Virus record (IMG/VR): IMGVR_UViG_3300032093_000430
Coordinates: 1-35,366 of that record
Length of the DNA stretch: 35,366 nucleotides
Reading direction: 5' to 3' (one strand)
DNA from: a virus
Shown: positions 1 to 7,529 of the stretch, one piece after another
Layout of the letters: each line of letters begins with the position of its first letter
Position numbering within the stretch: position 1 is the stretch's first letter
Made by a program: the position numbers and the translations under genes
Notes under the pieces: model-generated
Told to the model about the DNA's origin: nothing
The model's database searches: none
What the model saw: only the letters and a program-made list of their open reading frames with translations

Positions 1-2
1 TC

Positions 3-86
3 ATTGGTTCCCGGCAGGCGATGGAGACGTTCCTGTATCGACCCGAAGGCGGCCTCGTCGCCATGCACGTCGCGGAGCCAGCATGA
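3..86 (+). CDS. C-terminal end of an unidentified upstream gene (partial)
   Basis: An open frame enters from the left edge and ends at TGA 84-86, giving 27 residues that end in LVAMHVAEPA. The stop overlaps the ATG of the dCMP deaminase gene by four bases (ATGA), which is the standard junction between genes in this window and is the main reason to believe it. The neighbours suggest a nucleotide-metabolism or replication gene, but the remaining residues are too few to name a family. Confidence 0.55.
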   Translation: MGSRQAMETFLYRPEGGLVAMHVAEPA

Positions 87-586
87 TCGCCGACTCTCTC
101 GCCTACACGCCCGCCCAGTGGCTCAAGGTCGCCTGCGAGCAGGCCGCGTCGAGCCACGACCCACGCACGCAAAACGGAGCCGTCCTGGTGCCGGCCGGCG
201 CCGCCTACGTCGCCATCGGCGTCAACAAGGTGCCGAAGGGCGTCTACGCGGCGCCAGACAGGCTCCTCCGGCCGCTGAAATACAAATACATCGAGCACGC
301 CGAGCGGGCGGCGATCTACGCCGCTGCAAGGTTCGGCACGCCGACGCAGTCGGCCACGCTCTACTGCCCGTGGTTCGCCTGCACCGACTGCGCCAGGGCA
401 ATCATCATGGCCGGTATCAAGGAGGTCGTCGGCCATGTGAAGCCGCGGGCGGCCACGCCAGAGCGGTGGACGGCCGAGATCGTCCAGGCCGAGGCGATGC
501 TCCGCGAAGCCGGAGTATCGACACGCTGGCTCGCCGACGACCTGGGGGTGACGATTCGCTTTGACGGAGAGGAGATGCACCTGTGA
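83..586 (+). CDS. dCMP/cytidine deaminase family protein
   Basis: A 167-residue zinc-dependent deaminase. The HAE motif (H72, E74) supplies one zinc ligand and the proton-shuttling glutamate; the PWFACTDC stretch (C100, C103) supplies the other two ligands. In the family these convert dCMP to dUMP and so feed thymidylate synthesis. It starts at ATG 83 in an ATGA overlap with the upstream gene and ends in a GTGA overlap with a dNMP kinase, so the two are probably co-translated and jointly shape the dNTP pool during replication. The second motif is PxxxCxxC rather than the plain PCxxC of many deaminases, so substrate (dCMP or another cytidine nucleotide) is inferred, not shown. Confidence 0.88.
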   Translation: MIADSLAYTPAQWLKVACEQAASSHDPRTQNGAVLVPAGAAYVAIGVNKVPKGVYAAPDRLLRPLKYKYIEHAERAAIYAAARFGTPTQSATLYCPWFACTDCARAIIMAGIKEVVGHVKPRAATPERWTAEIVQAEAMLREAGVSTRWLADDLGVTIRFDGEEMHL

Positions 587-1128
587 TCATCGGAATCTGT
601 GGGACGGCGGGGGCGGGGAAGGGTTCGGTGGCGGCGATTCTGGACCAGCGCGGCTTCGCCACGCTGTCGTTCGCCGACCCCCTCTACGCCGCCGTCTCGG
701 CCATCACCGGCCTGTCGGTCGCGGAGTTGCAGGATCGGCGACTGAAGGAGGAGCCGATCGGTTGGATCGGCTCCTCGCCCCGGCGGCTCCTCCAGACCCT
801 CGGCACCGACTGGGGGAGGAACATGATCCACCAGGAAATCTGGGTCATGGCGACGATGCAGCGGGTGCGGGACGGCGGCGATTACTGCATCCCCGATGTA
901 CGGTTCGTGAATGAGGCAGCGGCTATCAAGGCTCGCGGTGGGGTGGTGTGGAGGGTAGATCGGCCCTGCCGATCTGCCCTCGACCCCGCCGCCGCGAGCC
1001 ACGAAAGCGAGCGAGGCATCCCGCCCGAGTACCTCGACGCCGTGATCCAGAACGACGGCACGCTGGCTGACCTCCAAGCCGCCGTCGATGCAACGCTTGG
1101 AACGCTACAGGCCATTACAATGAGGTGA
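583..1128 (+). CDS. deoxynucleoside monophosphate kinase (P-loop)
   Basis: A 181-residue P-loop kinase with the Walker A motif GTAGAGKGS at residues 7-15 immediately after a hydrophobic first strand. The length and the mid-protein stretch LLQTLGTDWGRNMIH fit phage dNMP kinases such as T4 gp1, which phosphorylate dNMPs to dNDPs in the cytoplasm. It begins at GTG 583, overlapping the deaminase stop. Two strong inverted repeats lie inside the coding region: a perfect 12-bp stem at 748-776 and a 14-bp stem with one G-T pair at 951-981. The second may add a hairpin to the mRNA around the codons for RVDRPCRSAL. Exact nucleotide specificity cannot be read from sequence. Confidence 0.85.
   Translation: MIIGICGTAGAGKGSVAAILDQRGFATLSFADPLYAAVSAITGLSVAELQDRRLKEEPIGWIGSSPRRLLQTLGTDWGRNMIHQEIWVMATMQRVRDGGDYCIPDVRFVNEAAAIKARGGVVWRVDRPCRSALDPAAASHESERGIPPEYLDAVIQNDGTLADLQAAVDATLGTLQAITMR
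748..776. repeat. 12-bp perfect inverted repeat inside the dNMP kinase gene
   Basis: Left arm GAGGAGCCGATC (748-759), loop GGTTG, right arm GATCGGCTCCTC (765-776). It is wholly within coding sequence, where such a long perfect stem is not required by the protein. Confidence 0.85.
951..981. repeat. 14-bp inverted repeat inside the dNMP kinase gene
   Basis: Arms at 951-964 and 968-981 pair over 14 positions with a single T-G wobble and a 3-base loop (CCT). This is the second intragenic hairpin in the same gene. It is not followed by a T tract, so it is not a typical terminator. Confidence 0.8.
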
Positions 1129-1191
1129 GCGACTTGTAGCACGCCACGAGCGGCCCATCGAGGCCCGCAACGCACAAGGAGGTGCGGTAGC

Positions 1192-1545
1192 ATGGAACCG
1201 AAGATTCGCAGGAAGTTCAAGGCCGTCCCGATCGCGCTCTCGACGGCCGTGTCTGCGGCCACGACGATTCGCTGGGACGACGTTGCCGGCGGGGCGCTGC
1301 TGATGGGGACCGTCAGCACGAACGCCTCCTCAATCCAGTTGTGGGCCAGCGGCACGACCGACGGCACGTTCGGCCGCGTCTACAACGCCGACGGCTCGGC
1401 GGCCGACATCACGCTGGCCCCGTCAGTGACGGAGGCTCGCGTCTACGCCCTCCCCGACGCCTGCTACGGAGCCGGCGCGATCAAGTTGGTGTCAGCCGGC
1501 ACGAACTCGACTGCCGCTGTCTGCATCGTCACGCTGAAGACGTGA
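1192..1545 (+). CDS. small threonine/alanine-rich protein, possible virion protein
   Basis: 117 residues preceded by the strong ribosome-binding site AAGGAGGTG. After a basic N-terminus (KIRRKFK) the protein is rich in T, S, A, G and V with alternating hydrophobic residues, suggesting an all-beta fold. There is no signal peptide or catalytic motif. Its position directly ahead of a holin-like protein and a LamG-like tail protein suggests a structural or decoration protein. I do not recognise a family; the structural role is inference from composition and context. Confidence 0.7.
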   Translation: MEPKIRRKFKAVPIALSTAVSAATTIRWDDVAGGALLMGTVSTNASSIQLWASGTTDGTFGRVYNADGSAADITLAPSVTEARVYALPDACYGAGAIKLVSAGTNSTAAVCIVTLKT

Positions 1546-1555
1546 GGGCAGGCAG

Positions 1556-1864
1556 ATGACATCGCAGGAGATTCGGGCTGGCCTGCTCGACGCATTCTTC
1601 AAGATCGCCGATCGGTTCGGCGTGCCGTGCGTCATTCTGGCATTCGTCCTGTATTTCGGCCGCGAGGCGATGGTCGCCCTGCACACGACCGTCCTCCAGC
1701 CGGTGGTGAAAAGCCATGTCGAGTTCCTCGACACGACGAGTGAGACGCTGCGAGAGATCGGCCAGGTCCAGCAGCAGCAGGCAGTGACGCTCCAAGAACT
1801 GTCGCACGGGCAGCGGGAACTGAAGGTTGTGGTCAAGGAACTGATCGACGGCACGAGGAACTAG
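1556..1864 (+). CDS. single-pass membrane protein, holin-like
   Basis: 102 residues. A hydrophobic segment at about residues 23-42 (VPCVILAFVLYFGREAMVAL) is followed by a polar, glutamine-rich region (roughly 55-95) with heptad spacing typical of a coiled coil. A short N-terminal membrane segment plus charged tail fits some phage holins or spanin-like inner-membrane components, and it sits next to a tail-type gene. It could also be a membrane-anchored tail accessory factor. No lysin is adjacent; the best candidate hydrolase is far away at 24461-25459. Confidence 0.72.
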   Translation: MTSQEIRAGLLDAFFKIADRFGVPCVILAFVLYFGREAMVALHTTVLQPVVKSHVEFLDTTSETLREIGQVQQQQAVTLQELSHGQRELKVVVKELIDGTRN

Positions 1865-1867
1865 CCG

Positions 1868-2638
1868 ATGGGCATGAACCCCCGCACCCTGCGTCCGTCC
1901 GCGAGCGGCTTCACGCCGCGTTCCATCTCTGGCCTCGCCGCATGGTGGGACGCAAGCGACGACGCCACGATCACGCTGGACACCGGCGTCTCGGTCTGGG
2001 CCGACAAGAGCGGCAACGGCCGCAATGCCACGCAATCGGTCTCAAACAACCGCCCCGCGAGAGACACCACAATCAACGGTCGCTCGGTGCTGACGTTCGA
2101 CGGGACGAATGACAGCCTGGACTTCACGGGCGTCGCCCGCACTGTCGAGACGATGTTCGCGGTTGTGCAGCAGCGCGACGCTGCGGCAGACACGGCAAAC
2201 GCCAGCCGCTACGGGACGATTCTCGGGGCGGCCTCAAACAGTCGCGGACTACTGGTACGCAATCAGTACAACAACGACAACTTCCTGTTCGACCCCGCGT
2301 TCAACGGATTCACGCTAGGCGTGAATCGTATCGTTGCGGTTGTTGCGTGGCTTGGCTCTAGCGGCGACGTACCTCTCGCCGTCTATGTGCTACGGCGTAA
2401 CGGCACCAGCGGAATGCAGGGATGGATCAACACGACCAGCCTTGGCACAGCGACTACATCGGAGTCGCAGACGCTTGACCGCATCGGCCGGTCGGCAACG
2501 TCAACGTCGTATTTCGTCGGACAGATGGCAGAGATTCTGATTTACGACCGCGCTATCTTGGACGCCGAGCGACTGCGAATCACCGACTACCTCATGCGGC
2601 GGTGGGCTGTGACGAACCAGACGTACACGGTGTCTTGA
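1868..2638 (+). CDS. concanavalin-A/LamG-like domain protein (tail or surface-binding)
   Basis: 256 residues. After a short low-complexity N-terminus the stretch AAWWDASD, then WADKSGNGRNATQ and FDGTNDSLDF, follows the pattern of LamG/concanavalin-A-like lectin domains seen in phage tail and receptor-binding proteins: an aromatic start, a DKSGNG turn and an FDG strand. The C-terminus (residues 220-250) keeps the family's EILIYDRAI and DYLMRRW elements. It starts at ATG 1868, three bases after the holin-like gene, and its TGA shares one base with the next ATG. It probably binds carbohydrate on the host surface; ligand unknown. Confidence 0.82.
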   Translation: MGMNPRTLRPSASGFTPRSISGLAAWWDASDDATITLDTGVSVWADKSGNGRNATQSVSNNRPARDTTINGRSVLTFDGTNDSLDFTGVARTVETMFAVVQQRDAAADTANASRYGTILGAASNSRGLLVRNQYNNDNFLFDPAFNGFTLGVNRIVAVVAWLGSSGDVPLAVYVLRRNGTSGMQGWINTTSLGTATTSESQTLDRIGRSATSTSYFVGQMAEILIYDRAILDAERLRITDYLMRRWAVTNQTYTVS

Positions 2639-2916
2639 TGCAACGCTTTTTCGTCGCAAGCGAAGCGGTCTACGAGCAGGTGCGGCTCACGCTTGATGCT
2701 GCGTGGGGGCATCCACGCGAAGGCACCGAAACCTGCGTGGAGCCAGCCGCCACCGCGCCGCGCGATGCAATGGGCCGTGTGTTGCTCGCCGTCCACGCGG
2801 AGTTCTGTGAGTACCCGGTCGCCAGCGAAATGCTCCCGCAACTCCTCGCCAGCGGTGCCGTTGAGGAACTGACCGAAGCCGAGTACCGTGCGGCACTGCC
2901 GCAGCAGGAGCCGTGA
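2638..2916 (+). CDS. hypothetical protein, 92 aa
   Basis: Starts at ATG 2638, sharing one base with the TGA of the LamG-like gene (TGATG), which is preferred over an in-frame upstream start that would overlap by 36 bases. It is acidic toward the C-terminus (VEELTEAEYRAALPQ) and has no clear motif. It is the last gene of the first rightward block and converges on the integrase gene with only three bases between the stops. Function unknown. Confidence 0.7.
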   Translation: MQRFFVASEAVYEQVRLTLDAAWGHPREGTETCVEPAATAPRDAMGRVLLAVHAEFCEYPVASEMLPQLLASGAVEELTEAEYRAALPQQEP

Positions 2917-2919
2917 ACG

Positions 2920-3771
2920 TCACCCAACCCTCGGCAGCACGTCCGGTGCCGTGGTGTCGGGCTGGACGATGCGAGGGTCAAGGTAGCGCCGGGTCACGGC
3001 CGGTGACGAGTGGCCCATCAGTGTCTGTGGATCGCCGCCGCCGCGCTTGTAGTACGACGCCGACGTCTTCCTGACGCGGTGGAACTTGCTCATCCGGTCA
3101 TTCGGCAGCCCCGCCCTGTCGCAAATGCGTCCCAGCCGATACCAGATCAGCGTATAGGAGCGGTCCCAGTCGAAGACCAGTTTCCGCTTCGTCTTGGTCG
3201 CCTGGATCGCGGCGTAGCACTCCGGCGGAATGGGCCGGTAGATGTCGGCCCGCTGCCCCTTCCTCGTCTCGGCGCGGAAGACGATCGCTTGCGGCTCGAT
3301 GTCCTGCCACTCCAAGGCCAAGAGGCCGCCGATGCGCTCGCCCGTCCAGTAGGCCGTCTGGAGGATCGCGCGGAACCACTTTGACGACGGCACGCCGACG
3401 ACCTCGCCGTGCTCGCCGTCGCAGGCTTCAACGAGGCGACGAAACTCGTCGATCAGCCACGCCCGCGGCACTCGCTCCGGCACGCGAATCGTCCGCATCG
3501 TCGGCCACTGGCAGAGGCCACGCTTCGCGGCGAACTGCGCGAGGGCGTGGAGTTGGGCGCGGTCCTTGGCTGCCGTCCCGACGGCGCGCGTCCGCAGCCG
3601 GTGAGCCAGGAACCTCGCCATCTCAAGTTCGTCGAAATGTTCTTCGACCGTCGGCTCACGGCCGACGAACTCGGCGTAAGCCTTGATGGTGAAGCCGTAG
3701 ATGCGGATCGTGCGGTCGCTGATGCCATGCAGCGGCGCGTAAAAATCGACCAAGAACTGGTGTATCGTCAT
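2920..3771 (-). CDS. tyrosine recombinase / phage integrase
   Basis: 283 residues with the full catalytic set: R146 (GERIGG), K171 (TRKG), H231 and R234 (HRVRKT), H254 (MGHSS) and the nucleophile Y263 (RRYLDP). Residues 1-95 form the helical SAM-like core-binding domain. This is the enzyme that would integrate or excise the element by cutting and rejoining DNA through a 3'-phosphotyrosine. The start at 3771 is supported by GGAGGAG upstream. It lacks the extra insert that marks integron integrases between patch III and the HxxR box, so it does not obviously explain the attC-like sites at 19.4-20.4 kb. No attachment site could be identified by eye. Confidence 0.93.
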   Translation of the reverse strand: MTIHQFLVDFYAPLHGISDRTIRIYGFTIKAYAEFVGREPTVEEHFDELEMARFLAHRLRTRAVGTAAKDRAQLHALAQFAAKRGLCQWPTMRTIRVPERVPRAWLIDEFRRLVEACDGEHGEVVGVPSSKWFRAILQTAYWTGERIGGLLALEWQDIEPQAIVFRAETRKGQRADIYRPIPPECYAAIQATKTKRKLVFDWDRSYTLIWYRLGRICDRAGLPNDRMSKFHRVRKTSASYYKRGGGDPQTLMGHSSPAVTRRYLDPRIVQPDTTAPDVLPRVG

Positions 3772-3811
3772 TGGTGGTTACTCCTCCAGATGGAGTACCA
3801 CATCCTTGCGG

Positions 3812-4018
3812 TCAGGCAAACGAGCGCATCATGCGTTTCGTGAGGATCAAGATTTTGGAAATCCGGCACGACGGCCACTCGGCACCCTTGGTGGCAGACC
3901 AGATGGCACGGGCCAACTCGATTGCCTTGGCCGGAGAGGCGGCACAGACCGCCAACTCGTCGGCATCGGCAATCTCCCCGTCTGTCCACTCCACGAGCAC
4001 CATGTAGTTCCGCCGCAT
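3812..4018 (-). CDS. hypothetical protein, 68 aa
   Basis: The start at 4018 is chosen because AAAGGAG lies seven bases upstream; an in-frame start 30 bases further up has no such site. The product begins MRRNYMVLVEW and contains an acidic stretch followed by an alanine-rich helix. It lies just upstream of the integrase in the same direction (41 bases apart), so it is probably co-transcribed and could be a small recombination accessory or regulator; no excisionase-type helix-turn-helix is visible. Confidence 0.6.
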   Translation of the reverse strand: MRRNYMVLVEWTDGEIADADELAVCAASPAKAIELARAIWSATKGAEWPSCRISKILILTKRMMRSFA

Positions 4019-4111
4019 TTCGGACTCCTTTCCGGGTGGTTTTGGCATCCTGCTTCCGCCGCCCCCTAGAATCCCCTATCCTCCACTCCAGGTCAAGCCG
4101 AGGTTTTTCAG

Positions 4112-4669
4112 ATGGCAAAGGCTTCCTATCTTGCCCAGGCTGTCGGGTCTGCCGAGGCGGCGGCCATTATGGGCATCCATTTCACGCAGCCGCGTCGGAT
4201 GGTTGAGAAGGGGCTGCTGACGGCCTACCAGCCGCCAATGTCGCTCTACACCGACTCGCCGAGCCGTCGCGTCGCCATTTACGACGGCGGCGAATGTGCG
4301 GCCAACTACGAGGCGTATGACGAGAGGTGCCTCGCCGGAGGCGGCAAGATAAACAGCCGGCCGCGGGAGTGGGTCCACACTCGGCCCGAAGCCCTCCGGC
4401 ACCTGAAGGCCGTCAAGACGCCGATAGCCTTCAAGGACGCCATCGGCATGGCCGAGGCGGCTCAGATTCTTCAAGTCCACGAGTCGTTGATTCCGCGAAT
4501 GGTCGCCAGCGGGAAGATCATCGGCCGGCGGCCGTGGAACCCGCGAGGCGGCGGCGGGCGCATTTACATCCTCTCCCGCGAGTCTTGCCAGGCAAATGTC
4601 CGCGAGATGAAAGCCCGCGAGGCGGCCGGCAAAAAGCCGGGCAGGAAGCGGTCCAGAAAAGTCTCTTGA
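4112..4669 (+). CDS. DNA-binding protein with two MerR/excisionase-like helix-turn-helix units
   Basis: 185 residues with two similar segments: residues about 10-40 (AVGSAEAAAIMGIH ... MVEKGLLTAYQ) and about 108-140 (DAIGMAEAAQILQVH ... MVASGKIIGRR). Each reads as a winged helix of the type that tests a site and then names a residue-specific helix (AEAAxIL...V). The C-terminus is very basic (KKPGRKRSRK). It diverges from the integrase block, the usual place for a lysogeny or excision regulator. Binding one site with two heads would suit a spaced operator. The target is unknown. A weak TAGAAT box at about 4068 may be part of its promoter. Confidence 0.7.
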   Translation: MAKASYLAQAVGSAEAAAIMGIHFTQPRRMVEKGLLTAYQPPMSLYTDSPSRRVAIYDGGECAANYEAYDERCLAGGGKINSRPREWVHTRPEALRHLKAVKTPIAFKDAIGMAEAAQILQVHESLIPRMVASGKIIGRRPWNPRGGGGRIYILSRESCQANVREMKAREAAGKKPGRKRSRKVS

Positions 4670-4695
4670 CCTGTAGCCTCGCCGTCCGATAGAGT
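4666..4695 (+). promoter_or_regulatory. sigma70-type promoter ahead of the SNF2 helicase
   Basis: TTGACC (4666-4671), an 18-base spacer and TAGAGT (4690-4695), 28 bases before the GTG start at 4723. It overlaps the end of the preceding gene, so the replication block can be started independently of the regulator. Confidence 0.6.
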
Positions 4696-4722
4696 CCTCG
4701 CCTAACCAAGGAGAGGACGCCA

Positions 4723-6114
4723 GTGTCGATCTGGACGCATCAAGAGGACGCGATTCAGTGGGCCATGTCGCGGCAGGCCGCGATCCTGCACCACGGCATG
4801 GGGTCAGGAAAAACCAGAACCTCGCTGGAGTTTCTCCGGCGAGTGGCCGCTAGCCGGACTCTGGTCTGCTGCCCCAAGGCCGTGATCGCCGCCTGGCAGA
4901 AACAGGTCGGCCTGTGGCTGCCCGAGGTCCGCATCGTCGCGCTCGACAAGGGCGACAGCAAGGCGAAGGAGAAGGCCGTCCTGGCCGCTCTGGCCGACAC
5001 CTCGCCCGTCATCGTGGTCTGCAACTACGAGAGCGTCTGGCGGATCAAGGGCATCGAGAAGGCGAAGTGGGACGTCCTGGTGTGGGACGAGATTCACCGC
5101 CTCAAGAGTCCCTCCGGCGTGGCGAGCCGCTGGGCCGCCAAGATGTGCAAAGCCAACCCGCAGGCCCGCCGGCTTGGGCTGACGGGAACGCTGATTCCGC
5201 ACTCCATTCTCGACGCATGGGCGATCTACCGGGCCGTCGAATCGCCGGAGTGTTCCACCTTTGGTACATCGTTCACGATCCACAAGGCTCATTTCGCGGT
5301 CTTGTCCAGCGGGCAGCAGCGATTCGTCGTGGGCTACAAGAACCTCGATGTGGCGAATCGTCGAATCGCCGCCACGACGCATTACATCAAGACCACCGAC
5401 GTCATCGACCTCCCGCCGATCGCGTTTCACGACGTCCCCTGCGACCTGTCGCCGGCCGAGGCCCGCCTCTACCGGGAGGTGGAGCGGGAGTTCTGCGCCG
5501 TATGCGAGACGGGCAACGTGACGCCGAAAAACGCCCTAGAGCAACTGCTGCGGATGCAGCAGATCACGGGCGGGTTTGTCAGGTTCGATGACGAAAAAAC
5601 TGCCCGCCAAATTGCCGAGCATCCCGCCAAGGCGGCGACGCTGGGTGATATGCTGGAGGACTTGCCCCTAGCCGAGCCTGTTGTGATTTTCTGCCGGTTC
5701 ACCAGCGATATTCAGGCGGCCACGGCGGTCGCGGAGAAGGCCGGGCGGAAGGTCAGCGAACTCTCCGGCCGCGTCAACGAACTGGCTGCTTGGCAACAAG
5801 GCAAGACATCGGTGCTGGTGGCGCAGATTCAGTCGGGCGGCATCGGCATCGACCTGACCCGCGCCGCCTACTGCTTTTTCTGGAGCCTCGGCTACTCGCT
5901 CGCGGAATACGAGCAGGCCGTGGCCCGCCTGCACCGGCCTGGGCAGGAGAAGAAGACGACGATCTACCACCTCGTCGCAACGATCAACGGGCAGTCCACG
6001 GTGGACGGCCGCGTCTATTCAGCCCTTCGTGAACGAAAGGACATCGTCGATGAACTCATCACAGGCTACAAGTCCCGACACGCAACTCTCTCCGGTGCTG
6101 GCCGAGATCGCTGA
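4723..6114 (+). CDS. SNF2-family DEAD-like helicase/ATPase
   Basis: 463 residues covering both RecA-like domains of a phage-type SWI2/SNF2 translocase. Walker A is GMGSGKT (25-31), motif Ia/Ib follows, motif II is DEIH near residues 123-126, motif III is LTGT, and motif VI is ARLHRPGQ in the C-terminal domain, with the SNF2-typical QKxxV-like tail (KKTTIYHLV). These enzymes translocate on duplex DNA and remodel protein-DNA complexes or replication intermediates. The GTG start at 4723 has AAGGAGAGG upstream. Its 3' end overlaps the next gene by 65 bases, an unusually long overlap here. Confidence 0.92.
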   Translation: MSIWTHQEDAIQWAMSRQAAILHHGMGSGKTRTSLEFLRRVAASRTLVCCPKAVIAAWQKQVGLWLPEVRIVALDKGDSKAKEKAVLAALADTSPVIVVCNYESVWRIKGIEKAKWDVLVWDEIHRLKSPSGVASRWAAKMCKANPQARRLGLTGTLIPHSILDAWAIYRAVESPECSTFGTSFTIHKAHFAVLSSGQQRFVVGYKNLDVANRRIAATTHYIKTTDVIDLPPIAFHDVPCDLSPAEARLYREVEREFCAVCETGNVTPKNALEQLLRMQQITGGFVRFDDEKTARQIAEHPAKAATLGDMLEDLPLAEPVVIFCRFTSDIQAATAVAEKAGRKVSELSGRVNELAAWQQGKTSVLVAQIQSGGIGIDLTRAAYCFFWSLGYSLAEYEQAVARLHRPGQEKKTTIYHLVATINGQSTVDGRVYSALRERKDIVDELITGYKSRHATLSGAGRDR

Positions 6115-6499
6115 CATCGACCGTCAGATGGTCGAGGCCAACGACCGGCTCGACGCGCTCAAGAGTCGTCGCAGCCACCTGGAGAAGTTGGCGGTCGAGG
6201 AAATCCTGACGCAAAGACTCGACGGAGTGAGGGCCGCAGGGAGGAGTTGGCGCATCGAATGGGAGCATTCGATGAGCGTGCCGGAGGCGCGCAAAGAGGC
6301 GGTCATGGAGGCCGCACGGCAGGCAGGCTGCCTGGATGCGTTGACCACCGTCAACACAGCCAGGCTCAAGAGCCTGCTGAAGGAGATGGCGAAGGAGGCG
6401 GGCAGGGACGCCCGCTCCTCGTTCTCCGACGGGACTCCGTTCGAGGGACTCGTCGGCGAGTTCGTCCACCCGAAGTTGCGGCACCTCACGGTGGGGTGA
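6050..6499 (+). CDS. coiled-coil phage protein of the replication block
   Basis: 149 residues from ATG 6050, chosen because AAAGGA lies eight bases upstream; an in-frame GTG at 6029 is possible. Residues about 15-55 form a coiled coil (EIADIDRQMVEANDRLDALKSRR). The second half, with EAARQAGCLDALTTVN, RLKSLLKEMAKEAGR and a final HPKLRHLTV strand, matches the pattern of small phage proteins often found beside SNF2 helicases, where a conserved VN-S/T-LK helix is followed by a short beta strand. The function of that group is not established; a DNA-end or nuclease-modulating role is only a guess. Confidence 0.75.
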   Translation: MNSSQATSPDTQLSPVLAEIADIDRQMVEANDRLDALKSRRSHLEKLAVEEILTQRLDGVRAAGRSWRIEWEHSMSVPEARKEAVMEAARQAGCLDALTTVNTARLKSLLKEMAKEAGRDARSSFSDGTPFEGLVGEFVHPKLRHLTVG

Positions 6500-6538
6500 C
6501 GCTGGTTTCTGGTTCGATTGGCTACATAGGAGGACATC

Positions 6539-7318
6539 ATGTCCACGACGATTTCCACGAACGTGAAGACGATTAACTATCCGGCTCTGGTGCCGGACAG
6601 CCGACAGGTGCGGATCATCGAGGCGAACCTCGACGGCGAGCCGATCCGCGAGCAAGACTTGGTGCGCGTGAAGACGCCGGCCGGCGGCGCGACCAAGTGG
6701 ACGGTGACTGTCGGTGGCAACGACGAGACGCACGACGAGATCGTCGGGCTGCTCGTGTGCATCTCGAAGCGGGGCGTCCTGTGGCCCCAGGAAGACCCGA
6801 CGGACCAGCGGCCGGTGATCGTGTCGAACGATCTCCTCGTCGGCTACCGCGTGTCGGACGACCTCGGGACGCTGGACCCGAAGGCTCTGGAGAAGTACCG
6901 GATCGGCGACCGTCGCTATGACTGGCACGCCCTCTCGTCGTCGCCAGAGTTCGGCTACAAGTCGGCTCGCGGTGGCGCCGGGAAGCGGGTCAAGGAGAGT
7001 CGCATCCTAGCGATCCTCCGCGACGGCGATGTCTGGCCGGTGCTCGTGACCGTCGGCCCCGGCTCGCTCCAGGCGTGGGCGACGTTCCAGAAGACCGGCC
7101 TGCCCTCGTTTCACTACGAGTGCGTGATCGGCCTGCGGCTGGAGAAGGCCAAGAGTTCGGGCGGCCAGCCCTACTCCACGATCGTGCCGCATATCGTCGG
7201 CACGATCAGCGAGGAGCAGGGCGAGGTCGCGCGGCGGCTCTACACCGAGCCGCTGAAGCGGATGTTCTCGGCCCCGCCGGTCGGCGCGGTCGTCGAGGCC
7301 ACGACGGACGAGGAGTGA
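6539..7318 (+). CDS. conserved phage protein, possible ssDNA-binding or recombination partner
   Basis: 259 residues with a near-perfect ribosome-binding site (AGGAGG, seven bases before ATG 6539). It is soluble and beta-rich with conserved-looking blocks: ARGGAGKRVKESRILAIL around residue 145 and GPGSLQAWATFQKTGLP around residue 180. There is no nuclease, ATPase or zinc motif. Proteins of this size beside a helicase and a primase in phages are often single-strand binding or annealing proteins, so that is my leading guess, with low certainty. The gene ends the first replication transcript: a strong hairpin lies 145 bases downstream. Confidence 0.75.
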   Translation: MSTTISTNVKTINYPALVPDSRQVRIIEANLDGEPIREQDLVRVKTPAGGATKWTVTVGGNDETHDEIVGLLVCISKRGVLWPQEDPTDQRPVIVSNDLLVGYRVSDDLGTLDPKALEKYRIGDRRYDWHALSSSPEFGYKSARGGAGKRVKESRILAILRDGDVWPVLVTVGPGSLQAWATFQKTGLPSFHYECVIGLRLEKAKSSGGQPYSTIVPHIVGTISEEQGEVARRLYTEPLKRMFSAPPVGAVVEATTDEE

Positions 7319-7462
7319 TCACAGCAGCCGGGCCGGCGGCGCTTAACCCACGACTCATCCCCGTGGGCCGGTCGCCCAGCCCGTCAGTGGCGAAGTAACG
7401 ACGGGAAGTCTGACTGACCCTCTGGTGTTTTCCCTTTCCCACCACGGCAGCGGGCGAACTTG

Positions 7463-7501
7463 CCCTCCCCGGCCCCAGCGTCACCGCGGGGCCGGGGAGG
7501 G
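7463..7501 (+). terminator. strong hairpin terminator after the SNF2 operon
   Basis: A perfect 14-bp GC stem (arms 7463-7476 and 7488-7501) with an 11-base loop, followed by GTTCTT. The U run is short, but the stem is the strongest in any intergenic space of the window. It lies in the 211-base gap 7319-7529; the rest of that gap shows no gene. It separates the 4.7-7.3 kb unit from the HNH/prim-pol unit. Confidence 0.75.
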
Positions 7502-7529
7502 GTTCTTAACACATCAAAGGAGTGGTGCC

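Noticed and set aside
2920-3771. Integron integrase (IntI)
   Set aside because: It is a tyrosine recombinase but lacks the IntI-specific insert and its sequence resembles phage integrases.
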